The notes under the pieces are model-generated. The model had not been told where the DNA came from. It made no database searches and was given only the letters and a program-made list of their open reading frames with translations. The position numbers and the translations under genes were made by a program. From Chitinophagaceae bacterium (lineage in GTDB: Bacteria > Bacteroidota > Bacteroidia > Chitinophagales > Chitinophagaceae): 5,548 nt of DNA. Positions 1 through 5,548 of the stretch are shown piece after piece (position 1 is the stretch's first letter; every line of letters starts with the position of its first letter). The stretch lies in the NCBI GenBank assembly GCA_947463755.1, contig CANHUK010000147.1, forward strand, positions 1 to 5,548, given 5' to 3'.

Positions 1-66
1 CAAAGGTTTCAGTGGATCGTATTTCGATTGATTAAATTCAAAATTTCCATTCGGAAGAATGGTGAC
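1..66 (-). other. Possible start of a third, carbohydrate-binding-type module (residues 583-604, cut by window edge)
   Basis: After the last GH16-like strand and a short Y-P-G turn, the protein continues with VTILPNGNFEFN and further. The pattern 'hydrophobic-x-N-G-N/D-F-E' is a common opening of galactose-binding-like beta-sandwich modules such as those grouped as CBM4/9. Only 22 residues are visible, so this is a suggestion from one short motif. It could instead be a plain C-terminal tail. Confidence 0.4.
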
Positions 67-1812
67 CCCGGGATAGTCCCGACCATAATACTTGAAATAC
101 TTGAACACAGACGCACCGGGAAGTCTGGTGGAATCTACCTTGCCCACTCCATTCAATGCCGTCAGCCATACCACCTGATGCGCATTTAGTTGTGGATATT
201 CCGCACGGGCCACTTCCTTTCCATTATCATAAAAGATGACGCCCTCCGGTGTAAATTCGTATGCATCAAGGAACCAGCCGTCCTGCTTCAGTTGAAAGGG
301 GACCTGAGCCCTGTGCGGCCAGGGTGTGTAAGTATATTGCTTGAAAGGCAGATCGACATAGAGATTATTGGTGGCAACCCATGTCTTTGAATCGATCTCG
401 TAGGAATCGATCTCAAATATATTATTGTTCGGTTGCGCACCACCCCGTTGCCAGAAGGACGTATGCACACCATGTCCTTCCATGAAAGGTTTCGACAAGG
501 TCTCATAGTATCCGTATCCGAAATTATGCCGGCTGATGATCCCGCCACCAGTATTCTCCCATTTCCCGTCGATCATCTCGTGTTTCACACTGATGTGGAG
601 GGCACTGTCTCTGACATATACATTCTGAGGCAGATTCAGACCGTCCATATATCCCATCCCGGTGCGCCTTCCGGTTCGATACTGCCAGTCTTTCAGATTT
701 AATGTATCACCTGGAAAATGCTCCGCATACAACAGTTCATACTCCTTTCCCGGGCCTGAAACTGTGCCTGGTCCGGGTATCAACGGGATGGCGACGTTAT
801 AGTTATCATCTCCGTCATACACCGCACAAAAAAGGATGGCGGGCTGTCCATCTTTGAACCAAAGCTGCGGACGTTCCAGCTTCTGAACTTTCTTCAGGCC
901 CGTCGTCCAGGGGATCTGGGTTGTGGAAACCAGTGTATGTATGGCCACCTTCCAGTCAAATCCATCCGGTGATTCGAACAGTGCCAGGCTGGTTCCTCTA
1001 TGCGTGAATACACCCTGCATGTCTTTCACGATCGCCCAGTATTTGCCCTCCTGAAACCAGATGTATGGATCTTCTGCGGCAAACTTCACACTATCTTTTA
1101 TGAAGATCTTGTGGGATGTTTTTTTAAAGGGTCCTTCAGGCCGGTCAGATAACGCCGCGCCATGCGTGACCACCCCACCGAAGGGTAATGGTCCCGGACT
1201 GACACCTTTGTAGATGATCTGATACTGACCATCCGGACGCTTCAAAACGGAAGGATTGGAAGCGATCATATGGTCGAAGCCACCGGTCGTTGTATCGATC
1301 AGCGGGCGGGCGGTCCGTGACCAGGGACCTGCAGGATGTTTGGCCGTCGCAACGCCAATCCGCTGATGATTGCGATGATCCCACCATTCCCCGTTACCAT
1401 GATTGCCCATGTAATAGAGATAATAGGTATCCCCGAATTTGTGGATGGTCGGGTTATGCGTAACATCTGCATCCCAGTACTTTTTATCCCTCTTCGGAAG
1501 CACCACACTGAGATGTGTGTATGGCCCGGTGGGATGATCCGCAACAGCGACGGCTACTTCACTGTGTGTGGCCCATGCCAGATGTCCAAGCGCGCGTGGC
1601 CAACGGCTGTAGAAAAGATAATATCGATTATCGGGACCGGTGACCATGCTGCCACACCAGACCATGAAACTGTCAAGACGGAATCTGGAAGAAGGGCTCA
1701 CCTGCCCCAGCATCCCGGAAAAATCAAGATCCTGGGCCTTGGATTCGGATGGCGTAATGAATACAAAATTAAATATAAATAAAAATACTGCCAGTCCGGT
1801 CCTCAATCGCAT
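1..1812 (-). CDS. Secreted multidomain glycoside hydrolase: GH43-like propeller fused to GH16-like domain (3' end beyond window)
   Basis: The frame is open for 604 codons from the ATG at 1812 to base 1, with no stop, so the C-terminus lies outside the window. Residues 1-26 form a signal peptide: basic MRLR, a hydrophobic core rich in F, I and V, then S-K-A before Q27. Residues about 40-350 look like a five-bladed beta-propeller of the GH43/GH32/GH117 type, with WCGSM (52-56), a YYLFYSRWP strand (64-72), WDADVTHNPTIHK (113-125), SNPSVLKRPDG (185-195), AEDPYIW (246-252) and LERPQL (312-317). A Gly/Pro-rich linker (345-356) leads into a GH16-like jelly roll (358-577) carrying the E-x-D-x-x-E catalytic motif at 467-472. 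Residues 583-604 may start a third module. The likely role is extracellular or periplasmic cleavage of a polysaccharide for the adjacent SusC/SusD pair. The ATG is chosen because it gives the signal peptide directly and lies 31 bases after the susD-like stop. Family placement is by motif recall; the substrate is unknown. Confidence 0.88.
   Translation of the reverse strand, partial: MRLRTGLAVFLFIFNFVFITPSESKAQDLDFSGMLGQVSPSSRFRLDSFMVWCGSMVTGPDNRYYLFYSRWPRALGHLAWATHSEVAVAVADHPTGPYTHLSVVLPKRDKKYWDADVTHNPTIHKFGDTYYLYYMGNHGNGEWWDHRNHQRIGVATAKHPAGPWSRTARPLIDTTTGGFDHMIASNPSVLKRPDGQYQIIYKGVSPGPLPFGGVVTHGAALSDRPEGPFKKTSHKIFIKDSVKFAAEDPYIWFQEGKYWAIVKDMQGVFTHRGTSLALFESPDGFDWKVAIHTLVSTTQIPWTTGLKKVQKLERPQLWFKDGQPAILFCAVYDGDDNYNVAIPLIPGPGTVSGPGKEYELLYAEHFPGDTLNLKDWQYRTGRRTGMGYMDGLNLPQNVYVRDSALHISVKHEMIDGKWENTGGGIISRHNFGYGYYETLSKPFMEGHGVHTSFWQRGGAQPNNNIFEIDSYEIDSKTWVATNNLYVDLPFKQYTYTPWPHRAQVPFQLKQDGWFLDAYEFTPEGVIFYDNGKEVARAEYPQLNAHQVVWLTALNGVGKVDSTRLPGASVFKYFKYYGRDYPGVTILPNGNFEFNQSKYDPLKPL
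389..414 (-). repeat. 11-bp direct repeat, 15-bp period, spanning the catalytic motif
   Basis: The plus-strand sequence gaatcgatctc occurs at 389-399 and again exactly at 404-414. In the protein this gives two five-residue units, E-I-D-S-Y (467-471) and E-I-D-S-K (472-476). The spacing is a multiple of three, so the frame is kept. Confidence 0.9.
397..414 (-). other. GH16-type catalytic motif E-I-D-S-Y-E (residues 467-472)
   Basis: Read on the minus strand, the codons are GAG ATC GAT TCC TAC GAG. E467 is the predicted nucleophile, D469 the assisting acid and E472 the acid/base, by analogy with the family. The fourth position is Ser, where GH16 enzymes usually have Ile, Val, Leu, Phe or Ala. 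The motif lies about a dozen residues after the HTSFW strand, as expected for this fold. Confidence 0.8.
763..1695 (-). other. Domain: five-bladed beta-propeller, GH43/GH117-like (residues about 40-350)
   Basis: The region has the repeating pattern of propeller glycosidases: a polar turn, then 'D-G/N-x-Y-Y-L-x-Y' strands at roughly 60-70 residue intervals (63-68, 128-134, 195-201, 255-262, 321-329). It also has 'P-x-G-P-W/Y/F' blade-end motifs at 94-98, 160-164 and 225-229. Candidate active-site acids are D114 or D116 just before T-H-N-P (118-121), and E247-D248-P249 as the likely general-acid region. Canonical GH43 enzymes start blade 1 with an Asp-Pro pair holding the catalytic base. Here that place reads W-C-G-S (52-55), so this is a divergent relative rather than a textbook GH43. 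I recall the W-C-G-S, S-R-W-P and H-N-P-T-I-H-K signatures from poorly characterised 'glycoside hydrolase family' proteins of Bacteroidota and Planctomycetota. Boundaries are approximate. Confidence 0.75.
1735..1812 (-). other. Signal peptide of the glycoside hydrolase (residues 1-26)
   Basis: A short basic start (R2, R4) is followed by a hydrophobic stretch from L7 to I19, a polar region P-S-E-S-K, and Ala26, the likely cleavage point before Q27-D28. No cysteine follows, so this looks like a signal-peptidase-I substrate released to the periplasm or outside, not a lipoprotein. Confidence 0.8.
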
Positions 1813-1843
1813 GGATCTCTTTTATTTATTTTATGTTATAATA
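1813..1843 (-). promoter_or_regulatory. AT-rich intergenic leader before the hydrolase gene
   Basis: These 31 bases are 26 A or T. In the direction of transcription the stretch ends in AAAAGAGATCC before the ATG. There is a weak purine run (AGAGA) but no strong Shine-Dalgarno sequence, in line with the A-rich, unstructured start regions that Bacteroidota use. I see no stem-loop terminator and no clear separate promoter, so the gene is probably cotranscribed with the susD-like gene. Confidence 0.55.
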
Positions 1844-3565
1844 TCAATTCCATCCCGGGTTTTGCTCGATGTTTCCGTTGGTCTTTACGATCTCGGATTG
1901 TGGAATGGGATACAGATACATTTTATCCAGGAACAATCTTTTTTCAACATCATATGGTGCGTATTTGAAAGTACCATTTGCCTCACGGGTGACCCTTACG
2001 CCACGAAGCATGACACCAAGCGTGGAGGGCCCGATCATCCAACGGCGCACATCCCAATAGCGATGGTCCTCAAAAGCGAGTTCAACCATACGCTCGTTGC
2101 GCAGGCGCTGCCGAAGCTCTGTTGTTGATACGGAACCAGGTATGGCCGGCATGGCCACACCTGCTCTGCTGCGGATCAGATTGACTGCCTGCAAAGCCGT
2201 AAGCTTCATGGTATCAGCCACTGAAGGCCCGAAAGCTTCATTCATGGCTTCTGCAAAATTCAGATATGTTTCTGCCAGTCTGAAATAGATCCACTGCTTA
2301 GCACTGGTCTGTCCGGTCGCCAGGTTCAGCGTCTCATCAACATACTTTTTTAGATAATACCCTGTTTTGGATGCCCGGAATAAAAACCTTCCATTCGCTC
2401 CGCCTTCCCATAACTGCACATTGGTACCCTTCCACATCGAATTGTTGACAATGACATTCATCAGCAGTCTGGGATCACGGTTGGCATACGGATCTGCAGC
2501 ATGTGCCGGATTGTTCCAGTCAAATGGAATGCCCGTCCTCATTTCATAAGCATCTACCAGATTCTGTGAGGGACAGGTACCCGTTCTGCCGGTTTGATAT
2601 CCGATCGGATAATTCAAAGTTTCAAACGTATTACTCGCCCCATACCTACGCTCAAAAATGACTTCATTATTTCTGAGGGTCTTCAATTGGAAAAGTGCGG
2701 AATACGAAGTATTGAGACTGTATGGCGCAATGGACATGAGATTCAACACCGATCTGTTCGCTGCAGCGGCGAGTTTCCAACGATCCGTCCGATTGTTATC
2801 GGTATATCCTGTCAGTGGATTTTTGTTACCGGGTTGATTGAACAGATCACTGGCAGCATAAGTAAGTATGCGTGCCTTCAGTGCCAGTGCCGCTCCGGCG
2901 GTAGGCCTGCCCCAGTCAGCATTGGCAACATCCGCCAGTCTTACAGGCAACCCCATCACGGATGAGTCACATAACTTCACGATCAGATTGACACATTCCT
3001 CGAAAGAACTTCTCTTTACAGCAAGCATGTAGTCATAATCGTTGACAATGCTGAGTTTCCTGTCAATGATCGGTACACCTGCATATCTCTTCACAAGTTC
3101 AAAGTAATAGAAGGCACGCAGGAACTGCGCTTCTGCCCGCCACATCTTCATATTGCTGATACGGGCGGTATATGTGACCGGATCCGTGACCTTCAATTCA
3201 TTGTAAGTGATGGTGTCGGTCGCATTTGTGAAATCGAACGTCCGACGGATGCCCTGATAGTTTCTGGACCATGCATCATCCGGATTTGAATAGACACTCC
3301 AATTCCCCGAGTTGAGATCCTGAACAGGTTCCGTTTCATTTACATCTTCTGCCTCATCACAGGCACTTGCGCGCCATGAATTTCCGATGGAGTTGTACCC
3401 TTCCGGAAGGGCCGTGAACATGTTGTTCCGCAGCCGGGTCAGGTTACTGAAATTATTGATCACATCTGTCCTCGTAGTGAGGGACAGCGCTTCAGGTTCC
3501 AGATGTCGGCAGCTCGATGCGATGAGCGAGGTCAGGGCGATGATCGAATATATGTGACGCTTCAT
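1844..3565 (-). CDS. SusD-like (RagB/SusD family) surface glycan-binding lipoprotein
   Basis: This gene is complete: 573 residues from ATG at 3565 to TGA at 1844, within the family's usual 450-650. Residues 1-18 form a lipoprotein signal ending I-A-S-S before Cys19, the predicted lipidated residue. The alpha-helical, TPR-like SusD core is clear: WRAEAQFLRAFYYFELVKRY (142-161) followed by G-V-P-I-I, then GRPTAGAALALKARILTYA (219-237). The C-terminal half has YFRLAETYLNFAEAMNEA (427-444), VNLIRSRAG (461-469), LRNERMVELAFEDHRYWDVR (488-507) and YPIPQSEI (552-559), ending NPGWN. SusD-like proteins sit on the outer face of the outer membrane as a lid on the SusC barrel and help capture oligosaccharides. 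It starts 11 bases after the susC-like stop, the standard pairing. The ligand cannot be read from the sequence because binding residues are not conserved between SusD proteins. Family assignment is secure. Confidence 0.97.
   Translation of the reverse strand: MKRHIYSIIALTSLIASSCRHLEPEALSLTTRTDVINNFSNLTRLRNNMFTALPEGYNSIGNSWRASACDEAEDVNETEPVQDLNSGNWSVYSNPDDAWSRNYQGIRRTFDFTNATDTITYNELKVTDPVTYTARISNMKMWRAEAQFLRAFYYFELVKRYAGVPIIDRKLSIVNDYDYMLAVKRSSFEECVNLIVKLCDSSVMGLPVRLADVANADWGRPTAGAALALKARILTYAASDLFNQPGNKNPLTGYTDNNRTDRWKLAAAANRSVLNLMSIAPYSLNTSYSALFQLKTLRNNEVIFERRYGASNTFETLNYPIGYQTGRTGTCPSQNLVDAYEMRTGIPFDWNNPAHAADPYANRDPRLLMNVIVNNSMWKGTNVQLWEGGANGRFLFRASKTGYYLKKYVDETLNLATGQTSAKQWIYFRLAETYLNFAEAMNEAFGPSVADTMKLTALQAVNLIRSRAGVAMPAIPGSVSTTELRQRLRNERMVELAFEDHRYWDVRRWMIGPSTLGVMLRGVRVTREANGTFKYAPYDVEKRLFLDKMYLYPIPQSEIVKTNGNIEQNPGWN
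3509..3565 (-). other. Lipoprotein signal peptide and lipobox of the SusD-like protein
   Basis: Residues 1-19 read M-K-R-H, a hydrophobic core I8-I15, then A-S-S-C with Cys19 as the lipidation site. The lipobox is slightly off the L-A-G-C ideal, with Ala at -3. The residues after the Cys (R-H-L-E-P-E) include two Glu, a weak fit to the acidic surface-export signal described in Bacteroidota lipoproteins. Confidence 0.8.
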
Positions 3566-3576
3566 GTCGGAATAGT
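3566..3576 (-). other. 11-base susC-susD intergenic gap
   Basis: The susC-like TAA and susD-like ATG are 11 bases apart, and the gap reads ACTATTCCGAC toward the start. It has no Shine-Dalgarno-like purine run, so susD translation is probably coupled to susC or starts by the weak-leader mode common in Bacteroidota. There is no room for a promoter or terminator. Confidence 0.7.
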
Positions 3577-5548
3577 TTAAAACTGCACCTTGAACCCAGC
3601 ATTGAAAGATTTCATGGTGGGATATCCTGAAATGTTCTCGGGATCCGTGTACTTGAATTTATCGAAGGTGAAGAGGTTCATGCCACGCAGGAAGAGACGG
3701 CTGCGCACCGGATTGGATCTGCCTTTTGTGATCGGCTTGAGATCATATCCGATCTCCAGTGACCTCACCTTGAGGAAATCTCCATCCCGCAACCAGAAGG
3801 TTGATGTACGATAATTGTTGGCGTTCTCGAGGGTGGACAATCTGGGGTACTCAGCAACCGACGCGTTGTCCGCCGTCCAGGGGTTGGTGACGAAAGTGGA
3901 GATCTTCTGACTGGAGCGCAATGCGAAGAACAAGTTCCCGTAATTGGCCAGGTTGATGTTCCGGTCCATCTGTCCCTGCAGCATGACCTGCAGATCGAAT
4001 CGTTTCACGTTGAAGCCGAGTTCAAGTCCGAACTCCTTTGTCGGGATGCTGCCATTACCGATCGGACCCACATCATAGTTGTTGATGATGCCATCATTGT
4101 TGCGATCGCGGTATTTGATATCTCCAGGCTGGACCGGTCCGAAGATCTGAGCCGGACTGGATGCGATATCCTGCTGCGAGGCGAAGAAACCGATCGCTTC
4201 CAGGCCGTAGGTATAAAAGACAGGACTTCCCTTCCGGTAGAAGTATTCACTTCCGGCAGGCACGATCTCTTCCGCCATTTGCATGACCTTATCCTTGATC
4301 AGGCTCATATTCAAACGGGTAAAGAAGCCTGCATGCCTGAACTGTTTCTTCCACATCAATGAAAGTTCGATCCCGCGGTTTCTCACCGCTCCTTTGTTGA
4401 CATTGGGCAGTGTTCCTCCAAACAAGGCCGGAATGGTGGTGGATTGAGAGGTAAGGATGCGGGTGCGATCTTGCTGAAACAGGGCCACGGACAGATCCAA
4501 CTGTCTGAAGAGCCGGGCATCGACCCCGAATTCATACTGATAAGAACGCTCGAAGGTCAGATCCGGGTTGGCGATGGTGCCCTCGGTGATGGTACTTGCA
4601 CCGGCATTGGTATTGCCAAAGGCATAGGAGCCGCCACCAACGTAGAGTTCGCGGTAAGCGAATCGGGTACCTACATTGCTGCTGCCCACCATGCCTGCAG
4701 AGGCCCTCAGCTTGAGTTGATCGATCGCTTCCGATGCCTGAGATTTAGATCTATCCACGAGGACATAGGCCGCCGAAAGGGCGGGGAAAAAGCCGAAACG
4801 TCTGCCCGCTGCAAAAGCTTCCGTTCCTCCGTATGATGCGGTCAGGTCTGCATAGAAACGATCCCGGAATGCATTGTGATTTCGGGCATTGACAGACTGC
4901 ATACTATAGGGATTTTCCCTGCCAATGATCTGTCGCGTTTGATTGTAAAGGGAGAGAAAATCAAGCCTGTGGTTTGCCCCAAAGGATCTGGAATAATTTA
5001 AATATAACTCGGCCGTACTTCTGCGGTTTTGGCCTTCATTGTAAGGTGAGTTGTAGGTCAGGTTGGTGTTATTGCCGATCGGCGCACTTACGATCGGACT
5101 ACCGGTCACGGGATCCTTCGAGGTTTGATACACGGCGAAGGTCTTAGACCATCCGTCGGTTACCGTGTAATAGTTGTCGAAACCCACGCGCGCGCCAAGT
5201 TTCAGGCCGGGCAATAGTCTGCCGGCATCATACTTCAGGTCCATATCCGATTGGAAGAACCGGTTATGGGTTTCTCTGTAACCACGCTGGTTGATATAGC
5301 CGTAAGGATTATCCGCAAAGGCTGCGGTGCCCCCGAGCATACCCTCATTCGCAAATACCGGAAAGAGATGTGTTGGATATTCGTAAAGACGGTTCCAGAT
5401 ATCCGAGGTGGCCATTCGGGGCGCATTGATGTCGTTGATCTGTCCGCCGAGGTTGACCCGTAGCGTGACATCCCGGATCACCTTCACATCCACATTGGAT
5501 CTGAAGTTGATGCGATTGAGGGTGCTGTTAGTCCTGTAGCCATCATTG
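3577..5548 (-). CDS. SusC-like TonB-dependent outer-membrane transporter (5' end beyond window)
   Basis: The frame runs in from the right edge and ends at TAA (3577-3579); 656 residues are visible. SusC/RagA proteins usually have about 1,000, so roughly 350 N-terminal residues (signal peptide, carboxypeptidase-regulatory-like domain, TonB box, plug) lie outside the window. The visible part is the 22-strand barrel. It opens NDGYRTNSTLNRINFRSNVD, a typical SusC segment. It continues with alternating aromatic barrel strands, an EF-hand-like loop (4072-4107), WLRDGDFLKVRSLEIGYDL near the end, NLFTFDKFKYTDPE, and a C-terminal strand finishing in Phe, as outer-membrane barrels do. The protein imports oligosaccharides across the outer membrane using ExbB/ExbD/TonB energy, with the downstream SusD as lid. 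A GTG at 5491-5493 could be mistaken for the start, but conserved sequence continues upstream of it. Confidence 0.96.
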   Translation of the reverse strand, partial: NDGYRTNSTLNRINFRSNVDVKVIRDVTLRVNLGGQINDINAPRMATSDIWNRLYEYPTHLFPVFANEGMLGGTAAFADNPYGYINQRGYRETHNRFFQSDMDLKYDAGRLLPGLKLGARVGFDNYYTVTDGWSKTFAVYQTSKDPVTGSPIVSAPIGNNTNLTYNSPYNEGQNRRSTAELYLNYSRSFGANHRLDFLSLYNQTRQIIGRENPYSMQSVNARNHNAFRDRFYADLTASYGGTEAFAAGRRFGFFPALSAAYVLVDRSKSQASEAIDQLKLRASAGMVGSSNVGTRFAYRELYVGGGSYAFGNTNAGASTITEGTIANPDLTFERSYQYEFGVDARLFRQLDLSVALFQQDRTRILTSQSTTIPALFGGTLPNVNKGAVRNRGIELSLMWKKQFRHAGFFTRLNMSLIKDKVMQMAEEIVPAGSEYFYRKGSPVFYTYGLEAIGFFASQQDIASSPAQIFGPVQPGDIKYRDRNNDGIINNYDVGPIGNGSIPTKEFGLELGFNVKRFDLQVMLQGQMDRNINLANYGNLFFALRSSQKISTFVTNPWTADNASVAEYPRLSTLENANNYRTSTFWLRDGDFLKVRSLEIGYDLKPITKGRSNPVRSRLFLRGMNLFTFDKFKYTDPENISGYPTMKSFNAGFKVQF
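4072..4107 (-). other. EF-hand-like calcium-binding loop in the SusC-like barrel
   Basis: The twelve residues D-R-N-N-D-G-I-I-N-N-Y-D match the D-x-N-x-D-G-x-I-x-x-x-D calcium loop pattern (positions 1, 3, 5 and 12 acidic or Asn, Gly at 6, Ile at 8). It follows P-G-D-I-K-Y-R and precedes the conserved G-P-I-G-N-G-S-I-P-T-K segment. Loops like this are frequent at this point in SusC-like transporters and probably stabilise an extracellular loop. Confidence 0.75.

Larger units (their letters stand above)
82..741 (-). other. Domain: GH16-like concanavalin-A-type jelly roll (residues 358-577)
   Basis: The order of landmarks follows GH16. There is an opening strand YELLYAEHFPGD with K-D-W (358-376), then NVYVRDSALHISVKHE (397-412), G-G-G-I-I-S (422-427), YGYYE (433-437, equivalent to the family's 'yGyfEar') and HTSFW (450-454, equivalent to 'paFWl'). 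Next come the catalytic EIDSYE (467-472), FLDAYEFTPEGVIFYDNGKE (514-533, equivalent to 'HvYalewtpdgi.fyvDG') and a final strand VFKYFKYYGRD (569-579, equivalent to 'vDYVRVY'). In GH16 the first Glu of the motif is the nucleophile, the Asp assists, and the last Glu is the acid/base. By that rule E467, D469 and E472 are all present, so the domain is probably an active retaining endo-glycanase. The six-residue (beta-bulge) form of the motif is the one found in laminarinases, agarases, porphyranases and carrageenases. A lectin-only role is less likely because the triad is intact. Confidence 0.8.

Noticed and set aside
288..548. Minus-strand open frame of 86 codons
   Set aside because: It is an out-of-frame shadow inside the GH16-like domain, whose frame matches family motifs across this stretch.
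1..1812. Possible pseudogene or frameshift, since no complete long gene is visible here
   Set aside because: Reading the minus strand from 1812 gives 604 sense codons without interruption. The gene is simply cut by the window edge.
1813..1843. Rho-independent terminator or independent promoter between the susD-like and hydrolase genes
   Set aside because: There is no GC-rich stem, and no convincing Bacteroidota promoter pair (TTTG and TA-N-N-TTTG) fits in the 31 AT-rich bases.
1336..2128. Plus-strand open frames at 1336-1782 and 1640-2128
   Set aside because: They lie antisense to the hydrolase and susD-like genes. Their products are low in recognisable motifs, and the opposite strand carries clear conserved domains throughout.
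4444..4836. Plus-strand 130-codon open frame inside the susC-like gene
   Set aside because: The minus-strand frame here encodes continuous SusC barrel sequence, and the plus-strand product resembles no protein I recognise.
5491..5493. GTG as the start codon of the susC-like gene
   Set aside because: The same frame is open upstream to the window edge and encodes the SusC-typical segment NDGYRTNSTLNRINFRSN, so the real start lies outside the window.

Overview
The window looks like a piece of a Bacteroidota (Bacteroidetes) chromosome or metagenomic contig. The evidence is a SusC-like TonB-dependent transporter followed directly by a SusD-like lipoprotein, an arrangement specific to that phylum, together with AT-rich leaders that lack a strong Shine-Dalgarno sequence. 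The base composition is moderate (not counted). A marine or soil Cytophagia, Chitinophagia, Sphingobacteriia or Flavobacteriia member would fit, but the sequence does not settle genus or family.

Three genes fill almost the whole window. All lie on the minus strand and read from right to left, with gaps of only 11 and 31 bases. From the right edge they are: (1) the C-terminal two thirds of a SusC-like outer-membrane transporter (3577-5548, N-terminus cut by the window edge); (2) a complete SusD-like surface glycan-binding lipoprotein of 573 residues (1844-3565); (3) a large secreted enzyme (1-1812, C-terminus cut by the left edge, 604 residues visible). The third gene has no stop inside the window. 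There is no RNA gene, mobile element, CRISPR array, regulator gene or gene-free stretch of notable length.

Together they look like the core of a polysaccharide utilization locus (PUL). The enzyme would cleave a glycan, SusD would capture the oligosaccharides at the cell surface, and SusC would import them using TonB energy. The enzyme is the most interesting part. It appears to join an N-terminal five-bladed beta-propeller related to the GH43/GH32/GH117-type folds (residues about 40-350) to a GH16-like beta-jelly-roll domain (about 358-577). The GH16-like domain has an intact E-x-D-x-x-E catalytic motif lying in a tiny 15-bp tandem duplication. What looks like the start of a third, carbohydrate-binding-type module follows at the window edge. 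The substrate cannot be read from the sequence. A beta-glucan of the laminarin type or a galactan of the agar, porphyran or carrageenan type are the main candidates suggested by the GH16 family.
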